From positions 1 to 45,560 of the forward strand of contig CALXDD010000022.1 of assembly GCA_944386985.1 (NCBI GenBank): a DNA stretch of 45,560 nt. Direction: 5' to 3'. This document shows, piece by piece, positions 17,142-24,798 of the stretch (within the stretch, counting starts at the first letter, position 1; each line of letters starts with the position of its first letter). The notes beneath the pieces are model-generated. The model searched no databases and was not told the DNA's origin. It worked only from the letters and a program-made list of their open reading frames with translations. The stretch comes from an uncultured Oscillospiraceae bacterium. Lineage in GTDB: Bacteria > Bacillota > Clostridia > Oscillospirales > Oscillospiraceae. The position numbers and the translations under genes were made by a program.

Positions 17142-18364
17142 TACCACACCAACTCCTTCGCAGCGGCGGGATGGCGGTTGACGATGACCTCCGCCACCAC
17201 GCCGCCCTTCATGCGGATGACCCGGTTGGCCATCTTGGCGATCTCCTCATTGTGGGTAACCATGAGGAGGGTGGTGCCCGCCTGGATAACCTCCTCCAGG
17301 ACTGTGAGCACCTCGATGCTGGTCTCATAGTCTAAGGCCGCGGTGGGCTCGTCGGCCAGGATGATCCTCGGCTTTTTCATCAGTGCCCGGGCGATGGAGA
17401 CCCGCTGCTGCTGGCCGCCGGACATCTGGGCGGGGTAGTTGTCCTTTCTCCCCAGAAGGCCCACCCGATCCAGCGCCTGCTCGGCGTCCATGGGGTCCTT
17501 GCACAGCTCCCCGATGAACTCCAGATTTTCCTTGGCGGTGAGGGTAGGCATCAGGTTGTAGGCTTGGAAGATGAAGCCCACCTGGTCGCGGCGGTACATG
17601 GTGAGGAGCTTGTCGTCGGCCTTGGAATAGTCCTCTCCGTCAAAGAGGAAGGTACCGCCGGTGAGCTGGTCCATACCGCCGATGATGTTCAGCATGGTGG
17701 ACTTGCCGCAGCCGGACTCCCCTAAAATCACCAGGAACTCCCCCTCCCGAACGTCCAGGTTGACGCCCTTGAGGATCTGGATCCGGGTGTCGCCGGCGCC
17801 GTAGGTCTTGGTGACGCCTCTGAGGGAGAGAATCACCTTTTTCTCCTCGGCAAAGCCCAGGTTCAGCCCCTTGCCGTCGATGGCAATGGCGGTGAGCATG
17901 GCCAGGTTCTCGCACAGCTCCACATCGGCGTCGTTGTAGAGAGAGCCATCCTTCTTATTGATGATCTGGATACACCCGATGACCTCGTATTTGTTGACGA
18001 GGGGCACGCACACCATAGAACGGGTGACAAAGCCGGTGGCCTCGTCAAACCGTCCCGCCCACCGGGGATCGCTCTGGCAGTCCTTCACCACGGTGGTCTT
18101 TCCCTCCTGCACCACGGTGCCGGCGATGCCCTCCCCGGAGGCCAGGCTCATGCCCGTGAGGTCCGCCCCGCCGATGCTGAAGGAGGGATAGATCCGCTGA
18201 TCCCCGGCAGCGTTATAAAACCAGATGGTTCCGGCCTCGGCTCCCACCGCCTTGACCACCTCTCCGAGGCTGGTGCGCAGGGCATCCTCCAGGGACTCCG
18301 CCTCCTGGAGCAGCCGGGTGATTTCCCAGACAACCTGAGTATAATTGATGCGCTTGTCTTTCAT
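17141..18364 (-). CDS. GAF domain fused to an ABC transporter ATPase
   Basis: The 407-residue protein joins an N-terminal GAF domain (about 22-165) to a MacB/LolD-type ABC ATPase (about 176-405). The ATPase has Walker [10 protein letters not shown] (215-223), Q267, signature MSGGQQQR (314-321), Walker B ILADEP and H371, so it looks fully active. The GAF part ends in [21 protein letters not shown] followed by D146 and E149, close to the NKFDE pattern of cyclic-nucleotide-binding GAF domains. Small-molecule control of an exporter ATPase by a fused GAF domain is unusual. It is the first gene of the six-gene operon, with ribosome site AAGGAG. Confidence 0.93.
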   Translation of the reverse strand: MKDKRINYTQVVWEITRLLQEAESLEDALRTSLGEVVKAVGAEAGTIWFYNAAGDQRIYPSFSIGGADLTGMSLASGEGIAGTVVQEGKTTVVKDCQSDPRWAGRFDEATGFVTRSMVCVPLVNKYEVIGCIQIINKKDGSLYNDADVELCENLAMLTAIAIDGKGLNLGFAEEKKVILSLRGVTKTYGAGDTRIQILKGVNLDVREGEFLVILGESGCGKSTMLNIIGGMDQLTGGTFLFDGEDYSKADDKLLTMYRRDQVGFIFQAYNLMPTLTAKENLEFIGELCKDPMDAEQALDRVGLLGRKDNYPAQMSGGQQQRVSIARALMKKPRIILADEPTAALDYETSIEVLTVLEEVIQAGTTLLMVTHNEEIAKMANRVIRMKGGVVAEVIVNRHPAAAKELVW

Positions 18365-18526
18365 GATGTCACTCCTTGAAATTTATTCTTCGCCATCCTG
18401 CGGCGTCCGCCGGCAGGCCGTTCCCGCTTCCCCTCTCCGGAGCTCTCCTGTCGTCATCCAGGAAACTGCGGCGAAAAGCTCCCGAATACGCACTTCTTTC
18501 GATTTTCAAAAAACGTGAAGTTTCTT

Positions 18527-18555
18527 TTGAATTTCAGACCGTTTTGTGCTATAAT
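18527..18555 (+). promoter_or_regulatory. Plus-strand promoter facing the pseudo-receiver gene
   Basis: TTGAAT (18527-18532) and TATAAT (18550-18555) are 17 bases apart. No plus-strand gene follows for 680 bases, so a transcript would run antisense to the pseudo-receiver gene. Confidence 0.5.
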
Positions 18556-18562
18556 TGTGCTA
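18544..18562. repeat. TTGTGCTA direct repeat, 11-base period
   Basis: Two exact copies of TTGTGCTA (18544-18551 and 18555-18562) stand one helical turn apart, overlapping the plus-strand -10 box and upstream of the GAF-ABC operon. A protein binding site is possible. Confidence 0.45.
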
Positions 18563-18602
18563 ATATAAGGTAGATTACGGTGATAAGCAGTCTCCTTTTC
18601 GA

Positions 18603-19058
18603 TCAGTCCTTCAGACAGATCCGGCGGATCAGCCGCTGCCAAAGACTCCTCCGAGGCGCCGGGGGCGGGAGCGGCAGTTCTGTTGGAAGCCGGGCGCGCT
18701 TTTTCTCACAACTGCGAAGGGCGGAGCGCAGCATTTCCTCCGTTCCGGGCAGCAGAGCGAAATGGGTCACCTCCAGGCGGTAGGAATAGAGGGCAAAGTC
18801 CAGATCCGAGAGCCAGATCAGCGGGTTTTCGGAGCACTCCTCCACAGCGGCTGCCGCCAGCTCCACGCTTCCGGCCCCCTCCTGGGCCAGCATCAGAATT
18901 CGGCGGGGATTGCGCTTTCCGCTGTCAAGAAAAGCGGCAAAGTCAGAAAACGCTTCTGTGCGGATGGGCTCCGGCGCACTTTCCCCCAGGGCAGCCAGCA
19001 TACCTGCCAACCGGCTCCAGATCTGCGGATCGGTGGTGTAAATGGAGACAACCGGCAT
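18603..19058 (-). CDS. Pseudo-receiver protein lacking the phospho-acceptor
   Basis: The 151-residue protein resembles the receiver domain of LytTR-type response regulators. The end of the domain, FALYSYRLEVTHFALLP, matches the usual YALEGYEVGAxDYLLKP segment. Where the phosphorylated aspartate should be (LxFLDI) it has RILMLAQ, so it cannot be phosphorylated there; the Lys of the LLKP motif is also lost. There is no output domain, only a basic, Pro-rich C-terminus (about 118-151). It has a good ribosome site (GGGAGGGGG) and diverges from the LytTR regulator at 19239. It may act by protein contact. Function is inferred from fold resemblance. Confidence 0.6.
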   Translation of the reverse strand: MPVVSIYTTDPQIWSRLAGMLAALGESAPEPIRTEAFSDFAAFLDSGKRNPRRILMLAQEGAGSVELAAAAVEECSENPLIWLSDLDFALYSYRLEVTHFALLPGTEEMLRSALRSCEKKRARLPTELPLPPPAPRRSLWQRLIRRICLKD

Positions 19059-19090
19059 ATAGCCCCCTCCCTCTCAGCATAAAAATTCCA

Positions 19091-19113
19091 GACCGCCATT
19101 TCATCAGGCGGTC
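19091..19113. repeat. Small inverted repeat in the divergent intergenic region
   Basis: GACCGCC and GGCGGTC arms are separated by nine bases, near the start of the pseudo-receiver gene. The GGCGGT word recurs in the direct repeats at 19165-19238. Confidence 0.35.
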
Positions 19114-19164
19114 CGGTCAGCAAAGTCAGCGTAACACAGGCCCCAGCCGTTTTTCAAGCGCACC

Positions 19165-19238
19165 GCCGCAGGCGGTTTTGTTTTGCCGCAGGCGGTTTCC
19201 CTCTTTCAAAAAAGCCCAGTGAATCGCAGGTGGTTTTT
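19165..19238 (+). promoter_or_regulatory. Three GCAGGCGGTTT direct repeats before the LytTR regulator
   Basis: Copies start at 19165 (GCCGCAGGCGGTTTT) and 19185 (GCCGCAGGCGGTTT), a 20-base period. A variant (TCGCAGGTGGTTTTT) at 19224 covers the ribosome site. LytTR regulators bind pairs of short direct repeats about two turns apart, so these are candidate autoregulatory sites. Confidence 0.5.
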
Positions 19239-19976
19239 GTGCAAAACGACATACATATCGCAGTGGTGGATGACCTGCCGGAGGATCGGGAGCATCTGCA
19301 GACAGCTTTGACTCACTATGCCGCCAAACATGGCCTCAGATGGAACATATCCTGTTTTTCCAGCGGAGAAGACCTTCTGCACAGGTATACTCCCGGCAGC
19401 TTTCCCCTGGTGTTTCTGGATATCCTCATGGGCGGGATCGACGGCATCCAGACCGCCCGGCAGCTCCGGGCCGCCGACCCCGACGTTCTGCTGGTGTTTG
19501 TCACTACCGAGGCCGGCTACGCCGTGGAGGGCTATGAGGTGGATGCCTCCGGCTTTCTGGTGAAGGATGATGTGCAGAAGGAAACGCGCTTCGCCCGCCT
19601 GATGGAGCGGCTGGCGCCCCGGCTGCATATAGATGCAGTGCTGGAACTGACAGAAAACGGCGTCCCCATTCAGGTCTCCGCCGGTGAGATTCTCTATGCT
19701 GAGGTGCTGGACCACAGCATGGTCCTCCACACCAGCGGCGGCGTTCACACTCTGCGCATGACCATGGAGGAGCTGAAGCCTCTGCTGCCCAAGGACGGCC
19801 GCTTTTTCGAATGTCACCGGGGCGTTGTTATCAACCTGGACGCCGTCTCCGTGCTGCAGGACAAGGTGGTCACCATGGAAAACGGGGATACCCTGCCGGT
19901 GAGCCGCCGGAGGAAAACCGAGCTGGAGCAGAATTATGCTGCCTGGAACATCGCCCGCATCAGGAGGGGATGGTGA
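19239..19976 (+). CDS. LytTR-family response regulator
   Basis: The protein of about 245 residues has a receiver domain (about 1-120) with the acidic pair VVDD, phospho-acceptor D61 in LVFLDILMGG and FLVKDD in place of the usual LLKP. A LytTR DNA-binding domain follows (about 135-240), including RFFECHRGVVINLDAV. GTG 19239 is five bases after AGGTGG and is preferred; an in-frame GTG at 19230 is possible. It is coupled by TGATG overlap to the kinase gene. It likely controls surface or peptide-related genes, but targets are not visible here. Confidence 0.88.
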   Translation: MQNDIHIAVVDDLPEDREHLQTALTHYAAKHGLRWNISCFSSGEDLLHRYTPGSFPLVFLDILMGGIDGIQTARQLRAADPDVLLVFVTTEAGYAVEGYEVDASGFLVKDDVQKETRFARLMERLAPRLHIDAVLELTENGVPIQVSAGEILYAEVLDHSMVLHTSGGVHTLRMTMEELKPLLPKDGRFFECHRGVVINLDAVSVLQDKVVTMENGDTLPVSRRRKTELEQNYAAWNIARIRRGW

Positions 19977-21265
19977 TGGCTACGCTGCTGTATGTTCTGG
20001 TCACCTCCCTGCCCGCCCATATCGCTGCGTTTTTTCAATACTGGCACTTCCCCTGGCGCTCCAAAAAGCTGGCGGCAGTATTGGTCCTCCTCAATCTGCT
20101 GCTGAAGCTGTGGACCGTCAGCCGGGTGCTGGCGGCAGGCGGCAGCGTGCGGCAGGTGGAGGTTGTGACTTCTCTTCTGGGCGCTGCCCTCTACATCGCT
20201 TTGATCCGCACGGACCCCTTCAAACTGCTCTTCACTTACATACTCCTGCTGGACTACCTCATGGTGGTCCGGGGCGCCGCCGCCTTTTTGAGTGCGAGGC
20301 TCTTTGCCGCCTCCTCCCAGTCCTGGCAGGGAAGCCTCCTGTGCACCCTCCTCTATGCGCTGTCCCTGCCCTGGCTGCTGCACTTTTTCCGTAGGAACGC
20401 CCAGATGGTCTTTGAGACCGACGCGCCGGAGCTGTGGCGCACCATTTGGCTGGTACCGGCCCTGACCAGCTTAGTGGTTCTGATCTATACCAACGCCTAT
20501 GAGGAGGAGGTGGGAAACTGGTCCTTCCTGCTGACGCGGCTCGTTTTGCTGCTGTGTATCATTGTGACCTATTTTTCCCTGCTGCGCTCCCTGGAGGCAC
20601 TGCGGAACCGGACTGCCCTGGAGGAACAGGCCAGGCAGAGCGAGCAGGTTCTGGCCTTCCAGCGCGCCCAGTACGAGCAGCTTCAGTCCTACATGGAGGA
20701 GATCCGCCGGGCCCGCCATGATCTGCGCCAGCACCAAAGCATGATCCTCTCCTATCTGGAATCCGGGGATACGGACCGGCTGCGGGAATACCTGCAGTCC
20801 CAGATGGACGCCCTGCCCCCGGAAACTATCCGGAAATACTGCAGAAACTACGCGATCAATCTGCTGCTGAATTATTATGCCTGGCGCTTTTTGGAGAAAA
20901 AAATTGAGTTTGAATTTCAGGCGGAACTGCCGGAGCGGCTGCCTGCCCTGGAGCCGGATCTGTGCGTGGTACTGGGCAACCTGCTGGAAAACGCCCAGGA
21001 GGCCTGTGCGGGACAGGAGGATCCCTATGTCCGCGCGGCGGCCCGTCTCTCCGGCAGCAGGGCCATCACTCTGATCGTGGACAACACGGCGCCCGCCGCC
21101 CCGTGTACAGCCCCCAACGGTTCCTTTCACTCCACCAAGCACGAGGGCAGCGGCATCGGTACCCAGTCCGTCCGCTACATCGCTCAAAAATACAACGGCA
21201 CCGCAGATTTCCGCTGGGAAAACGGTGTGTTCTACGCCTCCGTCTTTCTCAATCCCCGGTCATAA
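19976..21265 (+). CDS. GHKL sensor histidine kinase, partner of the LytTR regulator
   Basis: The 429-residue protein begins with six or so membrane helices (about 1-205), the AgrC/ComD-like sensor layout. A dimerisation helix with H248 in RARHDLRQHQ follows, then a GHKL ATPase with N-box VVLGNLLENAQEA and G-box HEGSGIGTQSV. ATG 19976 is eight bases from AGGAGG and overlaps the regulator stop codon; an ATG six bases earlier is too close. AgrC-like kinases often sense peptides, but no peptide gene is evident beside it. Confidence 0.9.
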   Translation: MATLLYVLVTSLPAHIAAFFQYWHFPWRSKKLAAVLVLLNLLLKLWTVSRVLAAGGSVRQVEVVTSLLGAALYIALIRTDPFKLLFTYILLLDYLMVVRGAAAFLSARLFAASSQSWQGSLLCTLLYALSLPWLLHFFRRNAQMVFETDAPELWRTIWLVPALTSLVVLIYTNAYEEEVGNWSFLLTRLVLLLCIIVTYFSLLRSLEALRNRTALEEQARQSEQVLAFQRAQYEQLQSYMEEIRRARHDLRQHQSMILSYLESGDTDRLREYLQSQMDALPPETIRKYCRNYAINLLLNYYAWRFLEKKIEFEFQAELPERLPALEPDLCVVLGNLLENAQEACAGQEDPYVRAAARLSGSRAITLIVDNTAPAAPCTAPNGSFHSTKHEGSGIGTQSVRYIAQKYNGTADFRWENGVFYASVFLNPRS

Positions 21266-21302
21266 CCTTAATCTTTTCGCCCTCTCTCCACTGATTTTAT
21301 AT

Positions 21303-21340
21303 GCAAAAGGCTCCCTATCTGCCGATAGGGAGCCTTTTGC
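21303..21340. terminator. Bidirectional terminator after the kinase gene
   Basis: GCAAAAGGCTCCCTATC pairs perfectly with GATAGGGAGCCTTTTGC. The stem core GGCTCC(C/T)TATC is shared with the tRNA terminator near 34400. Confidence 0.85.
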
Positions 21341-21402
21341 CGAAATTGCCTCGCTTTTCTGATCAGGGCTTTTCCGCCTCTCCGCCAGGGGAATCCACCC
21401 TG

Positions 21403-21461
21403 TTGACTTCTTCACAAAATGTGGTATACTTACAATCAATTGCAAATGAGTAGCATTTGCA
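21403..21461 (+). promoter_or_regulatory. Promoter and Fur-family operator of the permease-regulator operon
   Basis: TTGACT (21403-21408) and TATACT (21425-21430) are 16 bases apart. A perfect inverted repeat, TGCAAATG-AGTAG-CATTTGCA (21441-21461), sits at the expected transcription start. Its size and place fit a Fur/Zur/PerR-type operator, probably for the Fur homologue encoded in the same operon. Confidence 0.75.
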
Positions 21462-21486
21462 GGCATTGATTGGAAAGGAAACGCCT

Positions 21487-22338
21487 ATGTTGGATTTGAT
21501 TCAAGACGCCTTGTTAGACACGGTGAAGCTCCTGCCGTTCCTTTATTTAACGTACCTCGTCATGGAGTATCTGGAGCACCATTTGGAGGGACACACCGAT
21601 GCCGTGATGAAGAAGGCGGGGCGCTTCGGCCCCCTGGTGGGCGGTCTGCTGGGCGTGGTACCCCAGTGCGGTTTTTCCACCGTGGCGGCCAATCTATACG
21701 CCGGACGGATCATCACGATCGGCACATTGCTGGCGGTCTTTCTCTCTACCTCTGACGAGATGCTCCCCATCATGATCTCCCGGCAGGTGCCTGCCGGCCT
21801 GCTGGTAAAGTTTCTGGTGCTGAAGGCCTCCATTGCTGTGGCAGCCGGGTTTCTCATCGACGCAGCCTATCGCCGCCGCGGCAGGACGCCCAGCGGCTCC
21901 ATCGGTGAGATCTGCGACCATGAGCACTGTCACTGCGAGAAGAGCAGCCCCTTTATGGCAGCTTTGCGGCACACCGTCAGCATCGGTCTTTTCATTCTGC
22001 TGATCAACTTTCTGATCGCTTTGGCCCTCCATCTGGTGGGAGAGGATGTGCTGACAAAGGTACTCCGCAGCGTCCCCATACTCAGCGTTGTGCTGTCGGG
22101 CGTGGTGGGGCTGATTCCCAATTGTGCCGTTTCGGTGGCCATCACCACCCTGTATCTTGACGGTTTTCTCAGCTTTGGCGCTGCGATGGCCGGCCTTCTG
22201 GTGGGAAGCGGCATGGGGATTCTGGTGCTGCTGCGGATTAACCGCAGCGCACGGGACAACATGCGGATCATCATCCTGCTGTTGGCCATCGGCATCGTCT
22301 GCGGCGCGGCGCTGGATCTTCTTGGAATTGTGCTGTAA
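21487..22338 (+). CDS. Putative heavy-metal exporter / manganese-type permease
   Basis: This 283-residue protein has about eight to ten membrane helices in two similar halves, each with a PxCxxS/V core (VVPQCGFSTVAANLY and LIPNCAVSVAITTLY). It matches the family described as putative heavy-metal exporter (ArsP_2-like, PF11449). A central His/Cys-rich loop, DHEHCHCEK, is a likely metal-binding site. ATG 21487 follows GGAAAGGAA. It is cotranscribed with a Fur-type regulator, which supports a metal substrate. Which metal, and the direction of transport, cannot be told from sequence. Confidence 0.82.
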   Translation: MLDLIQDALLDTVKLLPFLYLTYLVMEYLEHHLEGHTDAVMKKAGRFGPLVGGLLGVVPQCGFSTVAANLYAGRIITIGTLLAVFLSTSDEMLPIMISRQVPAGLLVKFLVLKASIAVAAGFLIDAAYRRRGRTPSGSIGEICDHEHCHCEKSSPFMAALRHTVSIGLFILLINFLIALALHLVGEDVLTKVLRSVPILSVVLSGVVGLIPNCAVSVAITTLYLDGFLSFGAAMAGLLVGSGMGILVLLRINRSARDNMRIIILLLAIGIVCGAALDLLGIVL

Positions 22339-22350
22339 GGAGGCATGACA

Positions 22351-22866
22351 ATGGATATGCCGCAATGGCCTGCGGGTCTCAAACGGACAAAACCGAGGGA
22401 AGTGGTATTTGACGTTTTATGTGCGGCGGAACAGCCCCTGGACGTACCGGAACTCTACCGGCGGGTTTCGGAAATTCAGGACGGCCTGGCTGTCTCCACT
22501 ATTTACCGGGCCTTGGCGGTTTTTGAGGAGCACGGTCTCGTGACAAAGACCACCATGATGGACGGCGGTTCCGCTCTCTACACTCTCCGCCGCGCCGACC
22601 ACGCCCACTACGCCATCTGCCTCAAATGTCACCGGCAAATACCCTTGAAGCACTGTCCCCTGGAGCATCTCCCCATTCAGGAGGAGGCAGACGGCTTTAC
22701 CATCACCAATCACCGGCTGGAACTGTATGGTTATTGCAGCCAGTGCCGCAAAAAAGCGATGATACAGCATCCTGCTGCGTCTGCAGGTCCAGATGGACAG
22801 CACTCGTCCCGCAGACAAGAGGGGCAGCAAACAGGAGCTGCCAAAAAGGATACGCCGAAGAATTGA
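22351..22866 (+). CDS. Fur-family transcriptional regulator
   Basis: The 171-residue protein has an N-terminal winged helix (about 10-80, including LAVSTIYRALAVFEEHGLV) and a C-terminal metal-binding dimerisation domain. The HAHYAICLKC segment and two CxxC pairs (CLKC and CSQC) mark a structural zinc site. The last 30 residues are a Gln/Lys-rich tail not usual in the family. It starts seven bases from AAGGAGG, 12 bases after the permease gene. It should bind the palindrome at 21441-21461 and regulate the pair; Zur-, Fur- or PerR-like metal specificity is not settled. Confidence 0.9.
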   Translation: MDMPQWPAGLKRTKPREVVFDVLCAAEQPLDVPELYRRVSEIQDGLAVSTIYRALAVFEEHGLVTKTTMMDGGSALYTLRRADHAHYAICLKCHRQIPLKHCPLEHLPIQEEADGFTITNHRLELYGYCSQCRKKAMIQHPAASAGPDGQHSSRRQEGQQTGAAKKDTPKN

Positions 22867-22886
22867 CATCCCGCGCCAAAACGTTG

Positions 22887-22932
22887 AAAACAGCAGATCC
22901 GGAAGTCCTATGACTTTGGATCTGCTGTTTTT
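22887..22932. terminator. Bidirectional terminator between the fur-type gene and deoR-type gene
   Basis: AAAACAGCAGATCC pairs with GGATCTGCTGTTTTT. It can end both converging transcripts. Confidence 0.82.
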
Positions 22933-23026
22933 ATAATCGTCCGGCTTTTCCCGGCCTCCGCCTGCCTGTTGATCTGATGGAAGCGCGGCTTCAGAAATGG
23001 TCTCACCGCCCTGCAGGGGATCGCTG

Positions 23027-23791
23027 CTATACCCGCTCGATCTTTAAACCCAAGTCAAGGTATTCCAGATACAGCGCATCCTCTAACTCCTTCCCGGTGA
23101 TCACCAGAGAAACTTCGTCATAGTCCCAGGCCTTCAAAAAGGCGCTCTGCCTGAATTTTTCATGGTCTGCCAATACCACCAGTTCCCCTGCCATTTTTTG
23201 GACGCTCTGCTTAAGGCCGATCTCCTCAATGTTCGTCAGCATAAATCCATTGGTGGGGGAAATGGCGTCAATTCCCATAAAGGCGCAGTCCACCTGTGTC
23301 CTGCTGACAAATTGATCCGCGAAATAGCCGCTGAGAGAGTAGAAGCCCTGCCGGAGCACGCCGCCTGTCACCATAACCACGAGATCTTCTGCCGAGGACA
23401 GATCCCCTGCTATTTGGACATCATTTGTACAGACGGAAACTCCGCGTTTCGTCTGCAGAAATTCTGTCATCTCCCGCACAGTTGAGCTGGCGTCCAAATA
23501 GATACTGCTGTTTGTTGATACCAACGACGCCGCGTAGGCCGCTATCCGCTTCTTTTCCCCCTCATTTTTCCGGCGCTTAATGGAATACGGATGCTCAAAA
23601 GTATTCCCGGCGCCCCTTAAAACCGCCCCCCCGCGAACACTATCCACAACCTTTCGATCTTCCAGCTCCTTCAAACTTCTGCGAATCGTTGCGGGGGATG
23701 TGTGGAAGGTATCGGAAAGTTCCTGAATACTGGCATATTTGTTAAGAATAAGATACTCTCTGATCTTATCTAAGCGTTCTGCATGCAGCAT
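23027..23791 (-). CDS. DeoR-family transcriptional regulator
   Basis: The 254-residue protein has the DeoR N-terminal helix-turn-helix (about 5-58; SIQELSDTFHTSPATIRRSLKEL) and a sugar-phosphate-sensing C-terminal domain (about 75-250) with VCTNDVQIAG and GGVLRQGFYSLSG. The middle carries the family string DCAFMGIDAI. The ribosome site is GGAGGTGGGGCC. It sits 67 bases after the HAD hydrolase gene and probably shares its promoter. The likely inducer is a phosphorylated sugar from the pathway encoded at 25016-32076. Confidence 0.92.
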   Translation of the reverse strand: MLHAERLDKIREYLILNKYASIQELSDTFHTSPATIRRSLKELEDRKVVDSVRGGAVLRGAGNTFEHPYSIKRRKNEGEKKRIAAYAASLVSTNSSIYLDASSTVREMTEFLQTKRGVSVCTNDVQIAGDLSSAEDLVVMVTGGVLRQGFYSLSGYFADQFVSRTQVDCAFMGIDAISPTNGFMLTNIEEIGLKQSVQKMAGELVVLADHEKFRQSAFLKAWDYDEVSLVITGKELEDALYLEYLDLGLKIERV

Positions 23792-23806
23792 GGCCCCACC
23801 TCCAGC

Positions 23807-23826
23807 AATCTGAAAGATTTTTGTTG
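23807..23826. promoter_or_regulatory. Candidate operator motif before the deoR-type gene
   Basis: The string AATCTGAAAG followed by TTTTGTTG recurs in inverted orientation upstream of the FGGY kinase gene (32185-32213). It is a weak candidate for a DeoR binding site. Confidence 0.3.
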
Positions 23827-23857
23827 TACAGAGGATCTTCCTGTATGCGGTGTTCTA

Positions 23858-24670
23858 TTATAAAGTGCGATCCGCTTCTCTGCGAAGACAATCAGAAGCA
23901 TATGCAAATGCGGCAGCCATCCCGCATTGTTTCACGGAAGGAACAACCACTGAAACGGCCGCTTTAACCTCGTCCATTGCATCTTGGGGAGCAAAGGAAA
24001 TCCCGGCGCGCTGCAGCACTGGAAGATCCGTTATCGCGTCGCCTGCACAGAAAAATGCCTGGAAAGGAATTTTGAGAGATTCTGACAAGTATTCCATCGC
24101 CTGCCGCTTGCCGCAGTTGGCGGCGACCACGTCGACAAAGGTCCTGCTGGAAAAGGAAAAATTACAGAGTCCCTCAGGAAAATACTGCCGGCAAGACCGG
24201 AGGCGCTGCGGATTTTCACAGCACATCCCAATTTTTAAAATGGGACCGGATACCTGGTCGGGGGAAACCGCAGGCTCTTGAAGTTCCTCAAGCACCCCCC
24301 AAGCCTCCAATTTCTGATTTCGGCGAAGGAGGTAGCTGCGCTTTTGTGTAAACACCTGCACACTTACGTCAGGCTCATCAGCAAGAACATGCCGCACCGC
24401 CTGCATGACATCCCAGGAAAACGGAAAACTGGCGAGACAGCGTTCCTCTTGAAAATGGTATATCTCAGCGCCGCCATACAGGATGGACGGGGCGTTAACG
24501 CCAAGCTGCGCGGCAATCTCCCGGGCAGCCAGAAGCGATCGTCCGGTACATAAGGAAAGAAGTCCGCCCCGGGCGGTATATGTATGGGCAGCATGAATCA
24601 CTTCCGGAGGCAAATGGACATCTCTTCGCAAAAGCGTTCCATCAACATCCGTCAGAAATATGTACTGCAT
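23858..24670 (-). CDS. Cof-type HAD-superfamily hydrolase
   Basis: The 270-residue protein is a HAD phosphatase of the Cof/C2B type. Motif I is DVDGTLL, motif II CTGRS, motif III has K201 in AANCGKRQAMEYL and motif IV is AGDAITDLPVL. The cap lies between motifs II and III. It should dephosphorylate a small phosphorylated metabolite, perhaps a sugar phosphate from the neighbouring operon. ATG 24670 is used; a GTG one codon upstream is equally possible. It has its own strong promoter and a palindrome in the leader. Confidence 0.9.
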   Translation of the reverse strand: MQYIFLTDVDGTLLRRDVHLPPEVIHAAHTYTARGGLLSLCTGRSLLAAREIAAQLGVNAPSILYGGAEIYHFQEERCLASFPFSWDVMQAVRHVLADEPDVSVQVFTQKRSYLLRRNQKLEAWGVLEELQEPAVSPDQVSGPILKIGMCCENPQRLRSCRQYFPEGLCNFSFSSRTFVDVVAANCGKRQAMEYLSESLKIPFQAFFCAGDAITDLPVLQRAGISFAPQDAMDEVKAAVSVVVPSVKQCGMAAAFAYASDCLRREADRTL

Positions 24671-24725
24671 CACAATCCATTCTCCTCCATCCTTCTCTGT
24701 GGATGCAAACCTTTTTGCTAACGAA

Positions 24726-24740
24726 TTTCAACTGTTGAAA
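24726..24740. promoter_or_regulatory. Perfect palindrome in the leader of the HAD/DeoR transcript
   Basis: TTTCAAC-T-GTTGAAA is a 7-1-7 perfect inverted repeat shortly downstream of the expected transcription start. The FGGY operon leader carries the related ACAACGTTGT at 32133-32142. Both fit a DeoR operator with core CAAC(N)GTTG. Confidence 0.5.
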
Positions 24741-24769
24741 GGAAAAAATCAGAAAATTTTTATAAATAT

Positions 24770-24798
24770 ATCATAGCAAAGCGGCTTCGCATCGTCAA
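24770..24798 (-). promoter_or_regulatory. Promoter of the HAD hydrolase and DeoR genes
   Basis: TTGACG (24793-24798) and TATGAT (24770-24775) are 17 bases apart, close to consensus. Confidence 0.8.

Noticed and set aside
8100-18364. The cyclase operon considered as a CBASS- or Pycsar-like phage defence system
   Set aside because: No toxin-type effector such as a nuclease, NADase or pore protein is present; the parts are envelope sensors and a transporter.
18544-18562. TTGTGCTA repeat considered as a CRP-type cAMP receptor site
   Set aside because: CRP sites are inverted TGTGA/TCACA repeats; this is a direct repeat and no CRP gene is present in the window.
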